A stretch of 64,000 nt of DNA from Pseudomonas bijieensis. GTDB lineage: Bacteria; Pseudomonadota; Gammaproteobacteria; Pseudomonadales; Pseudomonadaceae. Below, one piece after another: positions 56,856-64,000 of the stretch. A model generated the notes under the pieces. That model ran no database searches. It saw only the letters and a program-made list of their open reading frames with translations, and was not told the DNA's origin. Positions within the stretch are counted from its first letter, which is position 1. The number at the start of each line of letters is the position of its first letter. The stretch spans positions 2,294,001-2,358,000 of the forward strand of contig NZ_CP048810.1 of the NCBI RefSeq assembly GCF_013347965.1, written 5' to 3'. The position numbers were made by a program, and so were the translations under genes.

Positions 56856-58838
56856 ATGACGCCCATCCAGCAACACGCCCAACTCGACTGGGATGACCAG
56901 GGGCGCCCGCGCTCGCGGGTGTTCGATGATGTGTATTTTTCCGACCAGTCGGGCCTGGACGAAACCCGTTATGTGTTCCTCGAGCAGAACAATCTGACCG
57001 AGCGTTTCGCGGCCCTGGCCGATGACGGGCGGCTGGTGATCGGCGAAACCGGATTTGGCACCGGCTTGAATTTCCTCTGCGCCTGGCAGTTGTTCGAGCA
57101 GTGCGCACCGACCGGGGCGCGGCTGCATTTCGTCAGCGTCGAAAAATATCCCCTGAGCCCCCGGGACCTGCGCCGGGCACTGGAACTGTGGCCGCAACTC
57201 AAGCATCAGGCGGAGCAATTGCTTGAGCAGTACGTCGCGGTCCACCAGGGCTTCCAGCGGCTGACTTTGGCGGGTGGACGAGTGACACTGACCTTGTTGA
57301 TCGGCGATGCCCTGGAGCAGTTGCCGCAACTGGACGGGCAGATCGACGCCTGGTTCCTGGATGGCTTCGCCCCGGCGAAGAACCCCGAGATGTGGACCGC
57401 CGAGCTGTTCGCCGAACTGGCCCGGCTGGCCGCACCCGACGCCACCCTCAGCACCTTCACCAGCACCGGTTGGGTCCGTCGATCGCTGAACGCGGCGGGC
57501 TTCAAGATGAAGCGCACGCCAGGCATCGGCCATAAATGGGAAATCCTTCGTGGCGTGTTTCTTGGCTGGCCGGAGCAGACACCCGCACCAGCCCCGGCAA
57601 AACCCTGGTACGCCCGCCCGACCACTCTGATCGGCGAGCGCCGGGCACTGGTGATCGGCGGCGGCCTGGCCGGTTGCGCCAGCGCGGCCAGCCTCGCTGC
57701 CCGCGGCTGGCAGGTGACGCTGCTGGAGCGTCATGCCGGGTTGGCCGAGGAAGCCTCCGGCAACCCCCAGGGCGTGCTGTACCTCAAGCTGTCGGCCCAC
57801 GGCACCGCTTTATCGCAGATGATCCTCAGCTGCTTCGGCTACACCCGGCGCGTGCTCGAACAACTGCAACGCGGCGTTGACTGGGACGCCTGCGGCGTCT
57901 TGCAATTGGCCTTCAACGGCAAGGAAGCCGAGCGTCAGGCGCAACTGGCCGACGCGTTCCCAAGGGATTTGCTGCACACCCTGGATCAGTCAGAGGCGCA
58001 GGTTCGGTCCGGCATCGACCTGGCCTGTGGTGGCTTGTTTTATCCCGAGGGCGGTTGGGTGCATCCGCCGGCGTTGTGTCGCTGGCAAGCCTCGCAGCCA
58101 GGGATTGATGTGCAACCCCATCATGAAGTGCTGCAACTGCGCCGAATCGACGGCCAATGGCAGGCATGGGACGGCGAACGCTGCCTGGCCAGTGCGCCGG
58201 TGGCGATCCTCGCCAGCGCGGCCGAGATCAAGCGTTTCGAACCGGCCGCCGAGTTGCCGCTCAAGCGCATTCGCGGGCAAATCACCCGCCTGCCGCAAAC
58301 CAGCCGCAGCCAGAGCCTGGCGACCGTGGTTTGCGCCGAAGGCTATGTGGCCCCGCCACGGCTGGGCGAACACACCCTGGGCGCCAGTTTCGACTTCAAC
58401 AGCGACGACCTGACCCCCACCGCCGCCGAGCACGCCGGCAACCTGCGGATGCTCGAAGAAATTTCCCAAGACCTGGTGGAGCGCCTGAACGCCGCCACCC
58501 TGGACCCGCAACACCTCGAAGGCCGCGCGGCGTTCCGTTGCACCAGCCCGGATTACCTGCCGATCGTCGGACCGTTGGCCGACCGCCAGGCCTTTACCGA
58601 GGCTTATGTAGCGCTGGGCAAGGACGCCCGCCAGGTGCCGGATACCCCCTGTCCGTGGCTCGATGGCCTGTACATCAACAGCGGTCACGGTTCCCGCGGC
58701 CTGATCACCGCGCCCCTATCGGGCGAACTGATCGCCGCCTGGCTGGACAACGAACCGCTGCCACTGCCCCGCATCGTGGCCGAGGCCTGCCATCCGAACC
58801 GGTTTGCGTTGCGGGCATTGATTCGGGGCAAGGCCTAG
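56856..58838 (+). CDS. mnmC: Bifunctional tRNA mnm5s2U biosynthesis protein MnmC
   Basis: A 660-residue enzyme that completes mnm5s2U34 of tRNA. Residues about 1-235 are the MnmD methyltransferase with IGETGFGTGLNFLCAW and the DAWFLDGFAPAKNPEMW block. Residues about 260-655 are the FAD-dependent oxidoreductase with RALVIGGGLAGCASAASLAA and LLERH, and the late YINSGHGSRGL that contacts FAD. The two reactions are cmnm5U to nm5U (FAD domain) and nm5U to mnm5U (methyltransferase). ATG 56856 is used; a TTG five codons upstream has no better site. Confidence 0.95.
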   Translation: MTPIQQHAQLDWDDQGRPRSRVFDDVYFSDQSGLDETRYVFLEQNNLTERFAALADDGRLVIGETGFGTGLNFLCAWQLFEQCAPTGARLHFVSVEKYPLSPRDLRRALELWPQLKHQAEQLLEQYVAVHQGFQRLTLAGGRVTLTLLIGDALEQLPQLDGQIDAWFLDGFAPAKNPEMWTAELFAELARLAAPDATLSTFTSTGWVRRSLNAAGFKMKRTPGIGHKWEILRGVFLGWPEQTPAPAPAKPWYARPTTLIGERRALVIGGGLAGCASAASLAARGWQVTLLERHAGLAEEASGNPQGVLYLKLSAHGTALSQMILSCFGYTRRVLEQLQRGVDWDACGVLQLAFNGKEAERQAQLADAFPRDLLHTLDQSEAQVRSGIDLACGGLFYPEGGWVHPPALCRWQASQPGIDVQPHHEVLQLRRIDGQWQAWDGERCLASAPVAILASAAEIKRFEPAAELPLKRIRGQITRLPQTSRSQSLATVVCAEGYVAPPRLGEHTLGASFDFNSDDLTPTAAEHAGNLRMLEEISQDLVERLNAATLDPQHLEGRAAFRCTSPDYLPIVGPLADRQAFTEAYVALGKDARQVPDTPCPWLDGLYINSGHGSRGLITAPLSGELIAAWLDNEPLPLPRIVAEACHPNRFALRALIRGKA

Positions 58839-58864
58839 CGCCGATTTTGCTCCCACCACAAATC

Positions 58865-58956
58865 CTGTGGGAGCGAGCCTGCTCGCGATGGCGGTGGCTC
58901 AGATGGTACCTGGGTTGACTGACACACCGCGATCGCGAGCAGGCTCGCTCCCACAT
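58865..58956. repeat. REP pair (REPIN) between mnmC and asnO
   Basis: CTGTGGGAGCGAGCCTGCTC and an inverted copy (GCGAGCAGGCTCGCTCCCACA) are about 40 bp apart. The remaining 150 bp to asnO must hold its promoter, but no boxes are clear. Confidence 0.92.
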
Positions 58957-59113
58957 ATCCTTGAGTTATACGGCAGACCAAGCGGCCCCCACCCTTCGCC
59001 TTATAACGCATCGATCTAAAACTCACAGCAATCCCCCCGGTCAGTTTCAGGGTACCCGCCATGTCGGCGCGTGCTGCTTGACCCCTCCCCAACGGAAAAA
59101 CCGGTAAGGACTT

Positions 59114-60886
59114 ATGTGCGGATTAGCTGGAGAGTTACGTTTCGATCAACAACCTGCGGACCTTGCGGCCGTAGAGCGAATCACCCATCACCTGGCCCCA
59201 CGCGGCCCCGACGCCTGGGGCTTTCATAGCCAGGGGCCGATTGCCCTGGGCCATCGGCGCCTGAAAATCATGGATCTGTCGGACGGCTCGGCCCAGCCGA
59301 TGATCGACAATCAACTGGGCCTGTCCCTGGCTTTCAACGGCGCGATCTACAATTACCCCGAACTGCGCACTGAACTCGAAGGCCTGGGCTACACCTTCTA
59401 TTCCGGTGGCGACACCGAAGTGCTGCTCAAGGGCTACCACGCCTGGGGCGAGGCGCTGCTGCCCAAGCTCAACGGCATGTTCGCCTTCGCCATCTGGGAG
59501 CGCGATACCAAGCGGCTGTTCATCGCCCGCGACCGCCTCGGCGTCAAGCCGCTGTACCTGTCGCGCACCGGCCAGCGGCTGCGTTTCGCCTCGGCGTTGC
59601 CGGCGCTGCTCAAGGGCGGTGATATCAACCCCGTACTCGACCCGGTGGCGCTCAACCATTACCTGAATTTCCACGCGGTGGTCCCGGCGCCTCGCACCTT
59701 GCTGGCCGGCATTGAAAAACTGCCGCCCGCCACCTGGATGCGGATCGAAGCCGACGGCAGCACCGAGCAGAAAACCTGGTGGACCCTGCCCTACGGTCCC
59801 CGGGCCGACGAACAGCACCTGAACCTGGAAGACTGGATCGACCGCGTGCTCGACAGCACCCGTGAAGCGGTCGCCATTCGCCAGCGCGCCGCCGTGGATG
59901 TCGGCGTGCTGCTTTCCGGCGGGGTGGATTCGAGCATGCTGGTGGGTCTGTTGCGCGAAGTTGGTGTTGAAGACCTGTCCACGTTCTCCATTGGTTTCCA
60001 GGATGCCGGCGGCGAGCGCGGTGACGAGTTCCAATATTCGGACCTGATTGCCAAGCACTACGGCACCCGTCATCACCAACTGCGCATCGACGAGAAAGAG
60101 ATCATCGAGCAACTGCCGGCAGCATTCCGTGCCATGAGCGAGCCGATGGTCAGCCACGACTGCATCGCCTTCTACCTGCTCTCACGGGAAGTGGCCAAGC
60201 ATTGCAAAGTGGTGCAAAGCGGCCAGGGCGCCGACGAGCTGTTCGCCGGTTACCACTGGTACCCGCAGGTCGATGGCGCCAGCGATCCGTACGCGGCCTA
60301 TCGCGCCGCCTTCTTCGATCGCAGCTACGAAGAATATGCCGCCACGGTGCAACCCAAATGGCTGACGGCCAACGATGCCGCCGGTGATTTCGTCAAGGAG
60401 CATTTCGCCCAGCCGGGCGCCAATGCGGCGGTGGACAAGGCCCTGCGCCTGGACAGCACGGTGATGCTGGTGGACGACCCGGTCAAACGCGTCGACAACA
60501 TGACCATGGCCTGGGGCCTGGAAGCGCGCACGCCCTTCCTGGATTACCGCTTGGTAGAACTCTCGGCCCGGGTCCCGGCGAAATTCAAGCTGCCCGATGG
60601 CGGTAAGCAGGTGCTCAAGGAAGCCGCCAGGCGGGTGATCCCTAGCGAGGTGATCGACCGCAAGAAGGGGTATTTCCCGGTGCCTGGCCTCAAGCACCTG
60701 GAAGGCAACACGCTGGCCTGGGTCCGCGAACTGCTGCTCGATCCGAGCCAGGATCGCGGCCTGTTCAACCCGGCCATGCTCGACCGCCTGCTGACCGACC
60801 CCAACGGCCAGCTCACGCCGTTGCGCGGGTCGCGGCTGTGGCAGTTGGCGGCGCTGAACCTGTGGCTCAGCGAGCAAGGAATCTGA
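59114..60886 (+). CDS. asnO: N-acetylglutaminylglutamine amidotransferase
   Basis: A 590-residue asparagine-synthase-type enzyme. The N-terminal Ntn amidase domain begins MCGLAGELRF, where Cys2 is the nucleophile, with RHHLAPRGPDAWGF-type glutamine-site residues and GHRRLKIMDLS. The synthetase domain has the PP-loop VGVLLSGGVDSSMLVG and a late DNMTMAWGLEARTPFLD. In Pseudomonas and rhizobia this gene makes the terminal amide of N-acetylglutaminylglutamine amide, an osmoprotectant dipeptide. It is 3 bp before ngg, so the pair is an operon. Upstream is a REPIN after mnmC. Confidence 0.94.
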   Translation: MCGLAGELRFDQQPADLAAVERITHHLAPRGPDAWGFHSQGPIALGHRRLKIMDLSDGSAQPMIDNQLGLSLAFNGAIYNYPELRTELEGLGYTFYSGGDTEVLLKGYHAWGEALLPKLNGMFAFAIWERDTKRLFIARDRLGVKPLYLSRTGQRLRFASALPALLKGGDINPVLDPVALNHYLNFHAVVPAPRTLLAGIEKLPPATWMRIEADGSTEQKTWWTLPYGPRADEQHLNLEDWIDRVLDSTREAVAIRQRAAVDVGVLLSGGVDSSMLVGLLREVGVEDLSTFSIGFQDAGGERGDEFQYSDLIAKHYGTRHHQLRIDEKEIIEQLPAAFRAMSEPMVSHDCIAFYLLSREVAKHCKVVQSGQGADELFAGYHWYPQVDGASDPYAAYRAAFFDRSYEEYAATVQPKWLTANDAAGDFVKEHFAQPGANAAVDKALRLDSTVMLVDDPVKRVDNMTMAWGLEARTPFLDYRLVELSARVPAKFKLPDGGKQVLKEAARRVIPSEVIDRKKGYFPVPGLKHLEGNTLAWVRELLLDPSQDRGLFNPAMLDRLLTDPNGQLTPLRGSRLWQLAALNLWLSEQGI

Positions 60887-60889
60887 TCG

Positions 60890-62635
60890 ATGAAACCTTA
60901 CGCAACCGTTCACAACCAACGCCTCTTGCGTGGCCAGGCACCGTCCTACGAACGCCTGCAGGCGCGCCTGGCCGAAGATGGCAGCGAATTGGGCGCCGAC
61001 CCGATCGCGGTGCATTGCGGCTGGGGCCGACTGCTGATCGGCCACACCTTCCCGGACCCGGCGAGCCTGGCCCGGGAACTGCTCAACGAACAACCCGGCG
61101 AACGCGACATTGCCTTGTACGTCGCCGCGCCCCAGCAGGTGCTGGGGCTGGAACCGGCGCAACTGTTCCTCGACCCATCCGACACTTTGCGCCTGTGGTT
61201 CAGCGACTATCGCCAGGCCACGCGGGTGTTTCGCGGGTTCCGCATCCGTCGGGCCCAGGGCGAGACCGATTGGCAGGCCATCAACCAGCTCTACCAGGCC
61301 CGGGGCATGCTGCCCATCGACCCGCAGCGACTGACCCCACGTCATGAAGGCGGCCCGGTCTATTGGTTGGCCGAAGACGATGACACCGGTGCGGTGATCG
61401 GCAGCGTCATGGGCCTGAATCATCAGAAGGCCTTCAACGACCCGGAAAACGGCAGCAGCCTCTGGTGCCTGGCCGTCGATCCGCAATGTCAGCGGCCCGG
61501 TGTTGGCGAAGTGCTGGTGCGCCACCTCGTCGAGCATTTCATGAGCCGTGGCTTGAGTTACCTCGACCTGTCGGTGTTGCATGACAATCGCCAGGCGAAA
61601 AACCTCTACGCCAAACTCGGCTTTCGCAACCTCTCGACCTTCGCCATCAAACGCAAGAACGGTATCAACCAGCCGTTGTTCCTCGGGCCAGGTCCCGAAG
61701 CGCAGTTCAATCCTTATGCGCGAATCATTGTCGAAGAAGCTCACCGGCGTGGCATCGAAGTGCAGGTAGACGATGCCGAGGCCGGCTTGTTCACCCTGGT
61801 TCACGGCAGCCGTCGGGTGCGCTGCCGCGAGTCCCTGAGCGACCTGACCAGCGCCATCAGCATGACTCTTTGCCAGAACAAAAGCCTGACCCACAAGGTA
61901 CTGAAGAATGCCGGCCTGAACCTGCCGGCCCAGCAGTTGGCGGGCAATGCCGATGACAACCTGGCGTTTCTCGACGAGCACGAACGGGTGGTGGTCAAGC
62001 CGCTGGACGGTGAACAAGGCCAAGGCGTGGCAGTGGACCTGCGCACCATCGAGGAGGTGCAAAGCGCCATCGAAGCGGCTCGGCGGTTCGACAGCCGGGT
62101 GCTGCTGGAAAGCTTCCACGAAGGATTGGACCTGCGGATCCTGGTAATCGGTTTTGAAGTGGTGGCGGCAGCGATCCGGCGCCCGGCGGAGGTGATCGGC
62201 GATGGCCGGCACACCATCGGCGCGTTGATCGAAGCCCAGAGTCGCCGACGGCAAGCGGCCACGGGCGGCGAAAGCAAAATCCCGATGGATGCCGAAACCT
62301 TGCGCACGCTCAGCGCGGCGGGGTTCGACTATGACAGCGTGTTGCCCGCCGGGGAGCATCTGTTCGTACGACGCACGGCGAACCTTCATACCGGAGGCGT
62401 GCTGGAGGATGTCACCAGCATCCTGCATCCGACCCTTGTCGATGCGGCGGTGCGCGCCGCGCGGGCGCTGGACATCCCCATGGTCGGCCTCGACCTGCTG
62501 GTGCCGGCGGCCGATCAACCCGAGTACGTATTCATCGAAGCCAACGAACGCGCAGGCCTGGCCAACCACGAACCACAACCCACCGCCGAGCGTTTTGTGG
62601 ATTTGCTGTTTCCCCATAGCCAGGCGGTGGCCTAG
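60890..62635 (+). CDS. ngg: N-acetylglutaminylglutamine synthetase (GNAT + ATP-grasp)
   Basis: A 581-residue two-domain enzyme. Residues about 110-265 form a GNAT acetyltransferase (FRIRRAQGETDWQAINQLY, SLWCLAVDPQCQRPGVGEVL, YLDLSVLHDNRQAKNLYAKLGF). Residues about 310-580 form an ATP-grasp ligase (LNLPAQQLAGNADDN, VVVKPLDGEQGQGVAVDL, the metal site VFIEANERAGLANHEP). It acetylates and joins the two glutamine units that AsnO then amidates. It belongs to the NAGGN system known from osmotically stressed P. aeruginosa and Sinorhizobium. Confidence 0.93.
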   Translation: MKPYATVHNQRLLRGQAPSYERLQARLAEDGSELGADPIAVHCGWGRLLIGHTFPDPASLARELLNEQPGERDIALYVAAPQQVLGLEPAQLFLDPSDTLRLWFSDYRQATRVFRGFRIRRAQGETDWQAINQLYQARGMLPIDPQRLTPRHEGGPVYWLAEDDDTGAVIGSVMGLNHQKAFNDPENGSSLWCLAVDPQCQRPGVGEVLVRHLVEHFMSRGLSYLDLSVLHDNRQAKNLYAKLGFRNLSTFAIKRKNGINQPLFLGPGPEAQFNPYARIIVEEAHRRGIEVQVDDAEAGLFTLVHGSRRVRCRESLSDLTSAISMTLCQNKSLTHKVLKNAGLNLPAQQLAGNADDNLAFLDEHERVVVKPLDGEQGQGVAVDLRTIEEVQSAIEAARRFDSRVLLESFHEGLDLRILVIGFEVVAAAIRRPAEVIGDGRHTIGALIEAQSRRRQAATGGESKIPMDAETLRTLSAAGFDYDSVLPAGEHLFVRRTANLHTGGVLEDVTSILHPTLVDAAVRAARALDIPMVGLDLLVPAADQPEYVFIEANERAGLANHEPQPTAERFVDLLFPHSQAVA

Positions 62636-62644
62636 CCCTTCTTC

Positions 62645-62775
62645 CGTGGCGAGGGAGCTTGCTCCCGCTGGGCTGCGAAGCGGCCCTTCTCCGCGGCCCT
62701 CCGGGTTTTTGCATCGACCTGGAGCTCAAAAGGGACCGCTCCGCGGTCCAGCGGGAGCAAGCTCCCTCGCCACAG
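62645..62775. repeat. REP pair (REPIN) between ngg and the M42 peptidase gene
   Basis: GTGGCGAGGGAGCTTGCTCC at the left and an inverted copy (GCGGGAGCAAGCTCCCTCGCCACAGG) at the right, with about 85 bp and smaller CGCGG / CCGCG repeats in between. It may insulate the peptidase from ngg. Confidence 0.9.
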
Positions 62776-62813
62776 GTTCCCTACTTCAATTTAATGTTCC
62801 GTGAGGAGTTTCC

Positions 62814-64000
62814 ATGATCAGCAAAATTCCCGAACCGGATCTCGAATACCTGCAAAAGGTCCTGCTGGAGATGCTCGCCATTCCCAGCCCCACCGGATTC
62901 ACCGACACCATCGTGCGCTATGTCGCCGAACGACTCGAAGAGCTGGGTATCGCTTTTGAAATGACCCGCCGCGGCACGATCCGCGCCACGCTCAAGGGCC
63001 GCAAGAGCAGCCCCGACCGAGCAGTATCGGCCCACTTGGACACCATTGGCGCTGCCGTGCGGGCCATCAAGGACAACGGCCGCCTGACCCTGGCCCCGGT
63101 GGGTTGCTGGTCCAGTCGGTTTGCCGAAGGCAGCCGGGTCAGCCTGTTTACCGACACCGGCGTGATTCGGGGCAGCGTGCTGCCGTTGATGGCTTCCGGG
63201 CACGCATTCAACACCGCCGTGGATGAAATGCCCATCAGTTGGGACCACATCGAGCTGCGCCTGGACGCCTATTGCGCCACCCGCGCCGATTGCGAAAGCC
63301 TGGGGGTGGGCATCGGCGATTACGTGGCCTTCGATCCCTTGCCGGAATTCACCGAAAGCGGTCATATCAGCGCCCGGCACCTGGACGACAAGGCCGGGGT
63401 CGCGGCGCTGCTGGCGGCGCTCAAGGCGATTGTCGACAGCGGCGAAGAACTGCTGATCGATTGTCACCCCCTGTTCACCATCACCGAGGAAACCGGCAGC
63501 GGTGCGGCGGCTGCACTGCCCTGGGATGTGAGCGAATTCGTCGGCATCGACATCGCGCCCGTCGCACCTGGCCAGCATTCGAGCGAACATGCGGTCAGCG
63601 TGGCGATGCAAGACTCCGGGGGCCCTTACGACTATCACCTGTCGCGACACTTGTTGAAACTGGCCAAGGAAAACGAGGTACCCGCACGCCGCGACCTGTT
63701 CCGCTACTACTTCAGCGACGCCCATTCGGCCATCACCGCCGGCCATGACATCCGCACCGCCCTGCTCGCCTTCGGCTGCGACGCCACCCATGGCTACGAA
63801 CGTACCCACATCGACAGCCTGGCCGCCCTCAGCCGCCTGCTCGGCGCCTACATCCTCAGCCCGCCGGTATTCGCCAGCGACGCGCAACCGGCCCAGGGCT
63901 CGCTGGACCGCTTCAGCCACCAGATCGAGCACGATGCACAGATGGAAAGCGATACCCGGGTACCGTCGGTGGATAGCCTGGTGGGGCAGCGTTCCGATAA
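62814..64000 (+). CDS. Osmoprotectant NAGGN system M42 family peptidase (partial)
   Basis: The frame runs from ATG 62814 (GAGGAG upstream) through the last base of the window, with 395 whole codons and no stop, so the C-terminus is missing. M42 aminopeptidases are dinuclear metal enzymes; metal ligands are visible as AHLDTIG (His), HLDDKAGVAA (Asp), EETGSG (Glu-Glu), GIDIAPV (Asp) and SDAHSAITAGHD (His). The gene next to ngg-asnO in Pseudomonas is, as I recall, the NAGGN-system M42 peptidase, possibly for breakdown or turnover of the dipeptide. The final residues in the window are VDSLVGQRSD. Confidence 0.9.
   Translation, partial: MISKIPEPDLEYLQKVLLEMLAIPSPTGFTDTIVRYVAERLEELGIAFEMTRRGTIRATLKGRKSSPDRAVSAHLDTIGAAVRAIKDNGRLTLAPVGCWSSRFAEGSRVSLFTDTGVIRGSVLPLMASGHAFNTAVDEMPISWDHIELRLDAYCATRADCESLGVGIGDYVAFDPLPEFTESGHISARHLDDKAGVAALLAALKAIVDSGEELLIDCHPLFTITEETGSGAAAALPWDVSEFVGIDIAPVAPGQHSSEHAVSVAMQDSGGPYDYHLSRHLLKLAKENEVPARRDLFRYYFSDAHSAITAGHDIRTALLAFGCDATHGYERTHIDSLAALSRLLGAYILSPPVFASDAQPAQGSLDRFSHQIEHDAQMESDTRVPSVDSLVGQRSD

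Noticed and set aside
60182..62617. Minus-strand frame of 811 codons opposite asnO and ngg
   Set aside because: It spans two clear genes on the other strand and has no domain or ribosome site.

Overview
The window looks like a chromosomal segment of a fluorescent-group Pseudomonas (gammaproteobacteria). The evidence is the gene order rpsA-cmk-(tyrA/aroA fusion)-hisC-pheA-serC-gyrA-mtnA-MTA deaminase-ubiG-mupP-yciK, which I remember as conserved in Pseudomonas. Further support comes from Pseudomonas-style WbpM and WbpL proteins, an N-acetylglutaminylglutamine amide (NAGGN) cluster, high GC, and many inverted REP pairs of the GTGGGAGCGAGC / GTGGCGAGGGAGC kinds. No rRNA, tRNA, CRISPR array or intact insertion sequence was seen.

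Region 1 (1-1.7 kb): a GntR/FCD regulator and a DUF1989 gene in one minus-strand unit. The DUF1989 gene is broken by one extra G in a G6 run. A palindrome directly upstream is the probable operator, and a Fur-box-like sequence lies next to it. Region 2 (1.75-21.5 kb): a large minus-strand O-antigen (B-band LPS) locus ending in comEA. In transcription order it reads wzx, pseB, pseC, a pseF-aldo/keto reductase fusion, an SDR gene, pseG, pseH, pseI, a sialyltransferase-like gene, wzy, gmd, fcl, manC, a GT2 gene, a WbpV/WbpK-like epimerase, wbpL, wbpM. Many of these genes overlap by ATGA or GTGA. The set predicts a Wzx/Wzy-made repeat unit holding a FucNAc/QuiNAc-type first sugar, a GDP-L-fucose-derived sugar and a pseudaminic-type nonulosonate. 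Exactly three transferases are present (WbpL, GT2, the sialyltransferase-like protein), which fits a trisaccharide. Upstream of wzx are a -10-like box, a hairpin whose loop is an ops-like dodecamer, and a decayed rfaH gene. Several genes here are visibly AT-rich, which suggests horizontal exchange.

Region 3 (22.5-37.5 kb): wzz, lapA, ihfB, a small lipoprotein, rpsA, then the core block of aromatic amino acid, histidine and serine biosynthesis, gyrA and mtnA, all on the minus strand. Region 4 (37.5-42.6 kb): plus-strand MTA/SAH deaminase, ubiG, mupP, yciK, and a GGEEF diguanylate cyclase preceded by a sigma-54-like sequence. Region 5 (42.7-53.4 kb): a TenA/heme-oxygenase-like protein, a GGDEF-EAL protein (RbdA-like), an ABC exporter, a DsbA-family protein, trhO, a BolA family gene, a DUF2059 gene, divergent fumC, and an EamA transporter. 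Region 6 (53.5-64 kb): a frameshifted small gene, a thiolase, the polyphosphate:AMP phosphotransferase, mnmC, and the NAGGN osmoprotectant cluster (asnO, ngg, and an M42 peptidase cut by the window end).

Most intergenic gaps from 33 kb onwards hold inverted REP pairs (REPINs). Two genes (DUF1989 and the small gene at 53.5 kb) each appear broken by one extra base in a homopolymer. This could be real phase variation or decay, but sequencing error is an obvious alternative.
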